Source: Zingiber officinale (taxonomy: Eukaryota; Streptophyta; Magnoliopsida; Zingiberales; Zingiberaceae). Taken from it: a DNA stretch of 64,000 bases. Of this stretch, positions 42,488 through 53,058 are shown piece after piece. The position numbers were made by a program, and so were the translations under genes. The DNA is taken from NCBI RefSeq assembly GCF_018446385.1, contig NC_056000.1, forward strand, positions 48,020,722-48,084,721, in the 5' to 3' direction. The notes under the pieces are model-generated. The model was not told the origin of the DNA. It saw only the letters and a list, made by a program, of their open reading frames with translations, and ran no database searches. Every line of letters starts with the position of its first letter. The first letter of the stretch is position 1.

Positions 42488-43667
42488 TGATCCTGTTGGA
42501 AATCTGGGAAGACGGGGATGCCGGAATGACGTGTCTGGAAGGTTGACCGCATCCCCCTGACCCGGGTGGTGAGTTGTCTTCTGCGTTGACCAAGTCATCC
42601 GAAGTCCTCCGGTCAATGCTACCTGCCGCTAGCGACCGGGTCGCCCCGGTCTCTGGTACCTCGATGCTCATGGCGGATTCCACGGATATATGAGTGGCCG
42701 AATAATAGTAGAACAACTAACTAAATGCAAGATAAGTACAGTAACGTACCCTGGCCCCGGGGGGGCCGCCCTCGGATGGATCAGTGAGCTGGTCGCGATG
42801 CTGATTGAGTCATTGCAGCCCTGACGAGTAGATAGGTGTGAGCCAGCTGAGGAGCCTGATCTGAGAGCAACGACATGGAATCCAGTACAGCCTAGATCCG
42901 AAAGGGCGACACGCAGACCAGATATGATAGCGGCTCGCAGGCCGACACATGACACGTGAGCCGGATAATCCTAGTAACTCACAGGCATAATAAATGTGCG
43001 TATAGCGAAACACGACGGCTCGATGGTCGAGACCACATCGGCTCACCGACCGAACTCCATCTCAACTCAAAGATTGGCACAGACAAATAGCATGAGCGGC
43101 GGCTACCGCTAAGGGCAGTGGCTGTCGTTGGGCGGCGGCTGAGAGAGGCGGTTGCTACTAAGGGCGGCGATTGCCGCTAAGGGCGGCGGTTCCTGCTGGG
43201 GGCGGCTGTTGCCGCTAAGGACGGCGCCCACTGGGGGCGCCACTAGCTGTGCTCTGAGGCGGTGTCGGCGTGGAGACGAGGCATCATCCCTCCGCTTAGG
43301 GCAGCCGGAGGTGTCTGCTGACAGAAGGAAAGGGAGAGAAGGGAAGGCTAGCCCTGGCGACTGCCGGTGTGAGGAAGATCGGCGACAGAGGCATCCTGGA
43401 CCGTGCGTGAGGCGCTGGCCGTGCTCCGAACCGGCGTCGGCGTGGAGAAGAGGCTCCTCCCTCGCCTGCGAGCTTGGCCGCGGAGCAAGAACGTATAGCC
43501 CTTGCCCCCACTGCGGTTGGCGGTGGCGGAAGCTAAAAACCAAGCCCCCTCCACTTCAACACGAAGAACAGTGTCCACTATAAATTCCAAGCCCTAATCC
43601 TCAAAAGACCAAAACTCCCCTCCCCTTTCCCTTAATTCCCTTTAAGCCCTCTAACATATCCGCATCA
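42488..43667 (-). repeat. 5' LTR of the 5.4-kb element
   Basis: Partner of 38250-39464. It is followed on the minus strand by the primer-site-like sequence at about 42470-42486. Confidence 0.8.
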
Positions 43668-43789
43668 TACAGTTTTAACTTTGGATATCTATACTCTGTA
43701 GATTATACATATGTAGAGTCTGTACTGTAGAAGGATACCTTATTAATTGAGTTAACATGTTGATTATGCATATGATGTGTAGTGTACAC

Positions 43790-44120
43790 ATATTTGGTAC
43801 GTACTATAGATGTTACCATATTGACGGTCCATTTGCATATTGGGTGTGCACATATGTCTAGTGTATACTATTAGAGGAATCGTATTAATTATATTTATGT
43901 TATGTGTGTACACGTGTCTGGTGTGTACTATTAGAGGAATCATGCCGAATACACCTATGTTGTGTATGCACATGTGTCTAATGTGTACTATCGAAGGATC
44001 ATGTCGATTACACCTATGTTGGGTGAGCACACGTGTCTGGTGTGATTATTGGAGGTATCATGGTGATTATACATATATTGTAGGGGCATATGTGTCTAAT
44101 GTGTACTATAGGTGTTACTA
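43790..44120. repeat. Minisatellite of about 60 bp, six degenerate copies
   Basis: Repeats of CACGTGTCTGGTGTGTACTA followed by TTAGAGGAATCATG and CACCTATGTTG. It lies inside the larger LTR (36704-45540), just right of the nested element. Confidence 0.75.
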
Positions 44121-46137
44121 TTTATTGTGGTTTTTGTATAGTAGACAGATTTATTCCTACCTATAGACTTGGGTGATAGATAGATCATGCACTAGATGTA
44201 CCTATGATATTAGAGTCATTGCATTGATGATGACTATGTCTGTATCATAATTATTTACATTATGCTCATCATTACAGTCAGTATCATAATTGTTTACATT
44301 ATGTTCATCATTGCATTATATGTATGCTGACGACCATTACTCTCTTGTGGTATGAGTTAGTCATCAGTCATGTTACTACCTCTTTGGCCACTCAGGAGGA
44401 GTGTTAACTTGGAGTTGAGTTCAGCTTGTCCTGGTTGTGCCCGCTCGACCACTCTGAGTAGTGGTAGTTGGAGTCGTGCAGACAGTGACTCTCCTTATTA
44501 TGTAGCTAGATAGCTACTTTGTATCCTATCCGTCTCGGCCACATTGATGTAGTCATAGCTTGGAGACATGAACAATTGTCACAGTCGTACTCACTTGGTC
44601 ACATTGATATAGTGGCAGCTTAGAGGAGAGTCTAGAAGTGACGTATACATGTGCATATGCATATAATGCGCGATACATTTTTCATAGATACTATCTACAT
44701 TTGCTTGTAATTGTTGCATTTGTTTGAGCTATGATTGTTGCAAATGGTTGTCATGCTTCATACATGTTCATTTACCGTGCATGTATATGTTGGCAGTTGT
44801 ATTGCTTAGGTGTTATGAGCATATATGTTGTTGATTCCTAGTGAGTCTATTGATTACTATACCATGCGTGTCAGATTTAAATTGAATATGTGCATTCATT
44901 ATGCCAACTATGAGTATATGCATTCATTAGGCCAATTATGATTATGTGCATTTATTATGTCATTTATAATCATATTCTTATGTCCATATTGAGACTGTAT
45001 ATTTTGATCTCTATGTTTTATGTTGACCATACACTATTATGTCTATTATCTACTGAGTCACTCGGACTCACCACCCCCATTTGTATTTTTATGTTTCTCA
45101 GGTAGTAGGTAGATGTTGCAGAGTCACTTGGAGTATCATGTATGCCAGTCCCATGTCATATCTGAGGACAACTTCTATTGTGTTTTTTGCTTTTCTTGAA
45201 TTTCCTTGGTTTTCTTTAAGGATTCGATATTATAATAATTTTGACTTGGACTTGGTGTAGCATTGTGGCTACTTTTGTCATTTCTAATGGTTGTTGTGTA
45301 AAGCCTAGTCAGCTAGCAATTTATCACTTTTGGTTTATGGGTTATCCTTATGTCTTACACTGCGTCTTTGTTTCAAGCGGTGTGGGTTGTATACTACATG
45401 GTTGTGTTTTTATCCAGTCGTGTAGGTTGTAGGTTATTATACTTGTACAACCGTGTGACCATGTATCCAAGTTTCGTATATTGTCATAAAAGGGAGGATA
45501 TTGTCCGCTTACCAGACAGGCACTCCTCTCGGGCGTGATACAGATACTATTCATTCGAGACTGATTTTTGTAAATCAACCCTGTAAAAAAGCATTAATCC
45601 ATAAAATAAAATATAACATGTAAAACAGAATTAACATAGTTAAAATAAAATGATTATTTATTAAATCATGACTTATCAAGACCAAGATCTAGACATGGTT
45701 TTAGCTTAGACTTTTAAAATGATTCTAAACTGGACCAGCGCTTATAGTCCCATTGGGTCTCGTCCTCACTGGATCACTATTCTCTAGTGACTTACCTTTA
45801 CTTACCATTTACAATCATTTGACTTGCCTCTTGACCTACCTGATTTTTCTACCAGTTGTTAAGTCTGCAAATCTAACTAGACTTTAGCCAGCTGTCAGGT
45901 TATGCAGACCCAACTGGACTTCCTACCAGATATCGAGTCAAACCTTAACCTATCTTGACTTTTATGTCAGGTAACAGGTCCTTAGATGTAACAGGACTTC
46001 AGTCTAGTGTCAAGTCATCTAAACCCGTCAATTCCTACACACTCGGTAAAAGTATCAAATTACACAAAATCTAACTTTAACCATTTATCATTCATCAAAA
46101 TCAAAGTTCAATTATTAGTATTAACTGTACTAATAAT

Positions 46138-46675
46138 CTCTCCCATTTTGATATAATGACAATCTGAGTTAATATTAAAAAAAAAAACATACAGAACAAT
46201 ACTAGCATGATTAAGAGAAAAAACTAATAGTAATGATGTTTATTCTCTTAAGTTTTAGATTATAATATTTTTTAAGTTTTACCCTTATTATCTTTCACTT
46301 TTGCCGTTCATCAAAAATATACAAGCATACCAAACAACAATCACAAACTTGCAAATAAGTTACGAATTAGGAAACACAAGTTAGGTGTGATTGTGTGAAA
46401 GAGAATTTTTAAGATATTTTTCAAAGTATTTTTCAAACTATTTTCAATAAGTTTAAGAAAACATTTTTAAAGTATTTTTCAAATAATTTTTTCAAGTGGG
46501 TTTTTAAAAAGATTTTTATAGTTTCCAATAAAAGTTGTTATCAAAAGATTTTTTAAAGTAATTTTTAAAATATTTTTCAAGTAATTTTTAAAAACACTTT
46601 TAAAGTAATTTTTAAAGTAATATTCAAAGTATTTTTTAAAATAATTTTTAAAAATAATTTTCAAAACATTTACAA
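46138..46675 (-). mobile_element. Internal remnant of the LTR element; ends in an A/T-rich array
   Basis: It begins with the polypurine tract (minus strand GGGAGAG). From 46390 to 46670 it is a run of AAGTATTTTTCAAAGTAATTTTT-like words, broken AT-rich repeats of about 20 bases. The frame at 46479-46733 only translates this run. Confidence 0.5.
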
Positions 46676-47826
46676 AAGAAAAGAGGTCTTCTTCCTTTTT
46701 CTGATTCCTCTTCACCCTTCTACTTGACTCCATCTAGTGATGACACACTATATGTTAATTAGCATGCAACCCTCTTGTTCTGGCCGGCCAACAAAATCAG
46801 CACCAGAATTGTAATTTTAAACCTTAATTATAGGAAAATGAAGCAAAAGCTTACGATCTGCAATAAAGGATATTTTTCATAATTTGAACTATGGGACAGA
46901 GAAAAATACCCAAACATAAGGGTTATTTAAGATTGAAAAGCACTGGCATACTTTAATTCATTTTCTTAGATATAAGATCTTAACTAGAAACCAATAAATG
47001 ACTAGGACATTGGGAATATTTATTACTCTAATATAATAATCTTAGCATATCAGATTATACCAAAGGCAATCTAACCATTTGTCAATTAATGTTTCAAAAA
47101 CAGACCAGTGTGTCTTCTCTGTTAATCTCAACCATAACTTCAAGCAACACATGAATAATATGAACATTTCATGCTTGCAGGATTTCATAATTCATTTCTT
47201 ATAAAAGGATGGAAATGTTGCAGGGTGATGTGCATGTCCTGCACAAATCTAAATTAGGAATCAGTTTCAAGGTTAAAACATTTTCTGAAATGCAGTGGAG
47301 AATTATCACTTTCCATGAATAAAAACTAAAAGTAGACCTGAGTGAATATTTACTCTATTCATGAGAATGCAATTCAGAAAGCCAGTTCAAAACAAACATA
47401 AGCAGGAACTTAAGAAAAACTCGTGGGCTAATTATAATACAATACCTGCAGTAGTTTCCTATCTATTACTATTTTTCAAGTGAAACAAGTGGCTATTTAA
47501 ACAGGTTAGGTAGAAATAGCAAAAGAGCAACATGAAATGAGCAAAGGTTCATTGTAAATCACATTATCTGATCATCAAAAGATCATCATTGTGTATAATC
47601 TGACCTGTATGTATATATTTTAGTGCACGCAGTAACTGATATAGAAAGAACTGATAGTGTTCTCTTGTCAGGTCATCATTTGCTTTGATAACTTGATGAA
47701 GATCTGATTTCACAAGCTCAAAACAACAAAAATATCTTTGAAGCTCCTCCTTGATGGAGGCAACATGATGTGCTTGATTTCTACTATATCTGGATATCTG
47801 AGAAGTCGGAGAAGCTTGATCTCACG
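46676..47826 (-). pseudogene. MAP-kinase fragment (intron 2 part and exon 2 part)
   Basis: Closely matches 24305-25460 of the intact kinase gene. The exon 2 portion is 47605-47826. It keeps the donor site, but a one-base loss in the run corresponding to GCTCAAAAACAACAAA (CTCAAAACAAC here) shifts the frame. Homology stops abruptly within exon 2, after CTTGATCTCACG. Exon 1 and the P-loop part of exon 2 are gone, so this copy cannot encode a kinase. Confidence 0.85.
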
Positions 47827-48020
47827 TAGTGTTTTCAATAGCGGTGAATAGCGCGCTCTTGCGCATTACGATCAGCGAACGTTGCAGAGCGTTTGTTGAT
47901 TAGCGATTGTCCCGAATAGCGTGGATTGTCCCAAATAGCCTACGTTATTCAGGACAATAGCGTCGATAGCACACATAGCGTGTGCTATCATGATCTAGCG
48001 GTCCATAGCGGGCGTTATAG
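47827..48020. repeat. Cluster of AATAGCG / GCTATT words
   Basis: Within 190 bases, TAGCG-type words recur about a dozen times in both directions (AATAGCGGTGAATAGCG, CCCGAATAGCGTGG, CATAGCGTGTGCTATC). Dense short subterminal repeats of this kind are typical of hAT-type DNA transposon ends. No transposase was seen. Confidence 0.4.
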
Positions 48021-48550
48021 TTGATTACAAATTAAGAGGCAAGGATGTAGAGGCGAGCGGAATCACCTTTCAGAATGTAGGACAGAGGCGACTGGCAACC
48101 AACGAGTGGCGAGCGGTGAGCGGCGGCAAGGGATGACGACTGAAGGTCAGGTTTTCTCCTTCTTTTTTGGTTTTCTTCGTTTAGTTTTTCCTTTTCCTTT
48201 TTCGTTTCTCAAAGGAGAAAAACCAATCGCGATTTTCATTTTATTGGCTCTTCTCCGTGTGCACAAGAACTTATTTTTTGACATTCTCGAGCAGTCTTCC
48301 GCTCCGGCTTCTTGTCCCTCGGAAACACCGGCGCTCCCTTCTCGTCCGCCAACGTACTCTTCGCAGCACCTCGTCCCTCGGACGCACTGAGCCCGTCGAC
48401 TCTCTCCCGTGTCATCCTTCTTGCTAGCTGAGTTTTTCTGTGCTCCTAAGTTCCTGCACACTTAGACATAAGACATCAAACCACAATAGGACTTAACTTG
48501 ACTTAGTTGATCACACCAAAACTACACGGGATACTTACAACAGTGCCAAA
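48021..48550. other. Unclassified repeat DNA in copy B
   Basis: Frames at 48106-48390 (+) and 48147-48461 (-) overlap on opposite strands and show no known domain. They are probably not genes. Confidence 0.3.
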
Positions 48551-49960
48551 TTCGATCCTGTCTTAAAACTACAGAGATGACGCGCTGGACACGGTGGCTT
48601 GAGGACTGATTGGTAGAAGGCTTTTTACTCCACAACAAAGCTTTCTTCCGATCTTGTGCACACGGAGAAGAGCCAACAAAATATCAATGTCGAGAAATTA
48701 GGGGGAGTCCCTGGTGAAGGTCCTCCAATGCTCAAGTCTGTAGTAGTCCGGACGAGTAAATGAAGAACAATGAAGAACGTGCACGCAAGCGTAAGTGGCA
48801 GATGTTTAGAGAAAGTAACTTGTCAAAGGAGAAGACTCCTCTTTTATATATCACCTCTTATAATCTCCGCAATCATGAGATGAAAAAGTGTGTCAGAAGT
48901 TGTTAGGTAAAGAAGAGTATACAACCTGGATAATATGCAATAATTGTAAAAGGAATCTTCCACTTACCTATATATATATCTTTTGTCGTTTATAGTCGAT
49001 GTCCTGTTGATGAGAGACACAATGATCCTTGAAGAAGGCTTCAGAAGAATATTCTTTGACATATGAATGTTATTCTGACAAGTTGTTAGAATGTTGTCTA
49101 CTGCATATATCTCGACCAGTCTAGAAGATCGACCATCTTTATGCCTGCTTTTTAATTAAGTTGTTTACTCATGTTCTGCATTGTATTGGTGATCTGTTCG
49201 AAGAATAATATAATGTTTTAGTCATGTTAGAAGTCCGTTTGAGAAATGATATGATGCCCCATGCATTCTAGAAATCCATCTGATAGCTTGTGCTTGTTGG
49301 AAATCTATCTGAGTAGCAATATGAAGCGAAGTGCTTTAGCCCTAGTCGGCCTTTTATCTAGTCGGGCATATAATGGGTTGCACAGAGAAATGAAGCAGTG
49401 TTCTGGCAAGCGCAATTGGTACTTTAAGACGAAGTGCCTTAGGCCCAGTCGACATTTTGGACAGCCGACCGTATAATGACTCACAAGTTAAAATGCTCCT
49501 AGAGTTCTGGCTGGATTTGTGAAAGGAGCTATCTTACCTTTGCTTATATAAGATACGGGTATAGAACCATATGAACCCAACTAGTTCTATTATCAACTGG
49601 CTGCCCAAATAGGTCATCATGTGGAACATGTCTAGTTCTATTGTTGAACGGACACCCATAAGGCTGATCGGTAATCGGGTTGTCCGGACGTGTGTGGAGA
49701 GCTCATACAGAGTAAGGGGTTTGACCCGCCCTTCGACTAGACCCATAGCTGGACAAATGTGAGGCGGGTCGGTCGTTCTTGACGACTTGTAAGAGCGACT
49801 GTCCTTAAACTCGATCGGCTATTGAGGGACCAGTCACACTATCTCTTTAATTCAAGAGTAAAATACTGAACCCTTTATGCTTGACTAGCCCTTTCCCACA
49901 CGGCTTGGAATCTAATTCGGTTGGTCCAACGAGCCTTTGATCACTACATCATCTCCATAG
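48551..49960 (-). mobile_element. LTR-like sequence, minus orientation
   Basis: On the minus strand a TATA motif (GATATATAAAAGAGGAG, near 48845) and a possible primer-site-like TTGGCACTGTTG (about 48540-48550) just outside the GATCCTGTC end suggest a Gypsy-type 5' LTR. The layout is similar to 16340-17060. The right boundary is approximate, and no target duplication was found. Confidence 0.4.
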
Positions 49961-50034
49961 TCCACTTATTATATTCTGTATCATCCATATTCAACAACAA
50001 CAAAATAAAACAAAACAAAACAAAAAAAAAAAAG

Positions 50035-50590
50035 AAAGAAAAAATGTCATGCACAATTTATATGCATGCCCAATTTTTAATATATATAAAATTCGATTTT
50101 GATCACATGATATATAATTAAAAAAAATAGCGTATTATACATTACTTAATTTTTTTTTGTCTAAAATTCTTAAAAATATTCAATTTAACTAGGTCTTTCG
50201 TAGTATTCCATTCATCCATAACTTCATCTTCGAAAAAATAAATCTTAAAATTTAAACTATTTTCAAATTTTATCTCTCTGTTCTATCTAAAAAAACATAA
50301 ATTGACTGTAATATATAGGAAAAAAAGTTATAAACAAGATAAAAGATTAATTTGTAGAAACAATTCTCTAAATTTTATATAATTAATATATCTTCTTCAA
50401 TAGGACAAAAAAAAATTAATCTGTTGTTCAATTTTGATTCAGTAATTAAAAAATGATTAATTTAATTTAATTTAATCAGTATTTTAAAAGTTAAAATTCT
50501 ATAAAATTGATTAAACTGTCATATCAATCAATTAGTAAATATATATAATACGAATTTAAAATTTTTAAATCATGACTCACATGATAAAAA
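50035..50590. repeat. Duplicated intergenic segment, copy B
   Basis: Matches 27650-28190 (shared AAAATGTCATGCACAATTT, AATCTGTTGTTCAATTTT). No gene was seen. Confidence 0.6.
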
Positions 50591-50599
50591 GGGATTCGT

Positions 50600-50745
50600 T
50601 CACCTAGCACCTCTATCAACCCATCTCTAAATGAATACGGAGGAGATAAATCGCGGGTGACTATTAGTCATTAGTACAGATGACAAGATTAGGAAGAGGT
50701 ATGTTCAAACACACTGAATTTCAATCCTAAGACCTCATATGACTT
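50600..50745 (-). mobile_element. SINE fragment related to the one at 11909-12129
   Basis: On the minus strand it shares GATTTATCTCCTCCGT and the stretch around GGTCTTAGGATTGAAATTC with the SINE body at about 11960-12070. The tRNA-like head is missing or replaced by the adjoining inverted repeat. Confidence 0.5.
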
Positions 50746-50913
50746 GAGATCAGATCCTCTATCCCCAGATTCTCGTGTCCTCATGTCCCTTTGCTGATCA
50801 AATAGATTAGATCACATTTCAAGGATGCAGTGCAAATCACGAGGATGTCATAACCGTCCGATCGACAAAGAGACATAAAGACACAAGAATATGGGGATAG
50901 AGGATCTGATCTC
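50746..50913. repeat. Inverted repeat with about 48-bp arms
   Basis: The left arm (50746-50793) begins GAGATCAGATCCTCTATCCC. The right arm (50866-50913) ends GGGATAGAGGATCTGATCTC, its reverse complement. Arms match with few mismatches around a loop of about 72 bases, so the sequence could form a hairpin or be a small MITE. Confidence 0.75.
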
Positions 50914-52155
50914 CACAGGGTCGTCTCAATCATTATTAAGGTCTTAGGCGGAAAAAAGAATTTAATATTTTTTAAATAAATATTACAAACATTTAATTTT
51001 ATTAGTTATAGCAAAAGGTGGAATTTGCCACCCTAGCAGCCCAACATAATCGACCCTACGACCATCTGTGAGAAGGTAAATTGAGAAGTTGCAGTTGGCC
51101 ACTACGGGGAAAGTATTTTTCTTGACTTTGTCGAGATTCGACACCTTGCCCATTGTAACAATATAATATCTACCCCGTATTAGCTAACTCAACCATGTAG
51201 GGCGACATTTAATTTTATTAGTAAAATTTAAAAAGACAATTTTATATATTATTAATGATTATTTATACAATTAAAAGCAGCGACTAACAAGGCTACATAG
51301 CAATAACTTTATCTTATGTCAAACCTCACTTTTTTATTATTAGTAAAGTTTAAAAAATAAAAAATTATTTATGTTATCTAATTTAGAAACAGTAATATTA
51401 TTAATATACATTTTAATTATGTATATTTTTTTAAAAAATATCAATCATTTTTAATTTTGAGGAAGAAAAGTCTCGATACAACATTAAAATTATTGTGTGA
51501 CTTAGAGGAAATAGGTTCGAGTACTAAATATAGTCACTACGTATAATAGACTCTTCCTCGAAATCTCTCATTTACGGGAGCTTTGTGAACTAATTGTCTT
51601 TTTATTAATTTTAACTTTGATAAATTATTAATAAAATTTAGTTATCCAAAAATATTTAGCTGGAAAATATTGATGATGAATTATTAAAAAAAATGAAAGA
51701 AAAATAAAATTTAAGAAAGAAATAACATGTAGTTGAATATGTTTTTGACTTTCAAAAATATTTTTATCAAAAATATATATCTATATCAATTAAGTGTAAT
51801 CAATAAATATTTTTAATTTATTAACAAAATTTAATTTTGATTAATAAATTAAATTTTTATCATTAAAAATTTTAAAATTACTAATTAAATTTTAATAAAA
51901 AAATAAAAAATATCAACTAAATCTAATTTTAAGGTAAAAAATTAAAATTATCAATTAAATCTAACACGAGTAAAAAAAATAAAAATATCCAAATTTAATA
52001 TATAAAAAATTTAAAAAAATTTGACCAAATATAGTTTAACTAGTAAAAAAAATTAAATTACGATAAAAAAAAATCTCAACTAAAATTTATTTTAATCATA
52101 ATTTTAAATATTTAATATCCATACTCATATGTTTTTAAATTAATATTCATATTTA

Positions 52156-52236
<81 letters not shown>

Positions 52237-52339
52237 GAACTCCAATATAATAGGGTCCTATAACCTTAATGGCCTATGCTTTCAACCAACCATATATCCT
52301 CATATGACTCACGTTCATTATTCACATTGCTCATGGATC
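50914..52339. other. AT-rich intergenic region
   Basis: Very AT-rich. It holds a (TA)n microsatellite but no coding signal. It occupies the position filled in copy A by the LTR insertion at 28233-30085. Confidence 0.5.
52159..52230. repeat. (TA)n microsatellite, about 72 bp
   Basis: An uninterrupted TA dinucleotide run of about 36 units. Confidence 0.95.
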
Positions 52340-53058
52340 CACTACTTAACTAATAGTTGATTGATTGACTGATACGACTAATTCACAAATTTAATTATTT
52401 TAATTTTTAACTGAATTAATTGATTCTTTTATCAGTTCAAGTTATTTAATTTTTAAAATAAGTTCGATGAGTTTAATTTATTAAAAAAAATATTAATTTG
52501 ATTTTAATTTAATGAATTTGATCAATTTGATTATTATGGAATGGTTAGTCCACATACTTTCACAAATATGTTAAATAACTAATTTTCTTCCAATTTTTTA
52601 ATATATATAAATATTTGCATTTATCATTTTATACATATTTTTTTAAAAGAATTTATGCGTATTGTAATATTTTTTTTCTTAAAAATAATTTTAAAGTATT
52701 ATTTAACGCGCGTAATATTCCTTAATCTATCAGTTGGAAAAAAATCTACAAATTTTAAATATTTCCAAATTTTATCTTTCTATATTATAATTTTACTTTA
52801 ATATAAGGCAAAAAATAGTTATAATCGAGACAAATTCACAAGAGAATTGTCCAAATTTTATATAATTTTATTAGAAAAAAATAACTAATCTATTCTACGG
52901 GTTTTTTTGCCCAGTCTTACAAGGAATTAGCAACTGAATCTTCAAGCCTGCAGATATATAATTATAAACTTCATGGCAATCTAGGCAAATCCCAATCTCC
53001 ATCTTCTTCATCTGTTCGTCTTCCTTCTCTGGTTTTTTTATCTGCAGTTGCACTCAAG
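52340..53058 (+). promoter_or_regulatory. Upstream region of AGPL copy B
   Basis: Collinear with 30090-30880 but with many small gaps. It holds a TATA-like ATATATAATTATAA (about 52954-52967), roughly 95 bases before the start codon. Confidence 0.45.

Larger units (their letters stand above)
38250..43667 (-). mobile_element. Non-autonomous Gypsy-like LTR element with minisatellites, 5418 bp, TSD TACAG
   Basis: Two LTRs (38250-39464 and 42488-43667) flank about 3 kb of internal DNA. The target duplication TACAG is perfect (38245-38249, 43668-43672). On the minus strand the LTR has TGATG...GATCA ends and is followed by a primer-site-like TTGGTGCCGTCTGTGG (about 42470-42486), a style seen in plant Tat/Athila-type Gypsy elements. 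The interior has no recognisable gag or pol. Instead it holds three minisatellites. The LTRs differ by several percent by eye, so the insertion is not very recent. Confidence 0.8.
36704..45540 (+). mobile_element. Large LTR (probably Gypsy, Del/Tekay-like), split by the 5.4-kb element
   Basis: It starts TGTAAGATACAACAATT and ends CTCTCGGGCGTGATA. The end style GGGCGTGA(CA) and the ACTCACCACCCCCAT block (near 45070) recall plant Del-type LTRs. The bases before and after (TAGAT, CAGAT) may be a worn 5-bp target duplication. Without its insertion the LTR would be about 3.4 kb. No internal domain was seen, so it looks like a solo LTR. The family assignment is tentative. Confidence 0.45.
35919..46137 (-). 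mobile_element. LTR (minus) interrupted by a larger nested LTR element
   Basis: The left half (35919-36703) and right half (45541-46137) together align along the uninterrupted LTR at 9853-11072. The break falls within CTTCAGATACTGTTCATTCG of that reference (near 10570). On the minus strand it begins TATTAGTACAGTT at 46137, preceded by the polypurine tract AAAATGGGAGAGA. It is therefore the 3' LTR of an element whose internal remnant continues to about 46675. Confidence 0.65.

Noticed and set aside
46479-46733. Lys/Phe/Tyr-rich 84-residue minus-strand frame
   Set aside because: Pure translation of an AT-rich short tandem run.
48106-48390. 94-residue frame with a hydrophobic N-half
   Set aside because: It overlaps a 104-residue frame on the other strand, sits in repeat DNA and lacks any recognisable domain.
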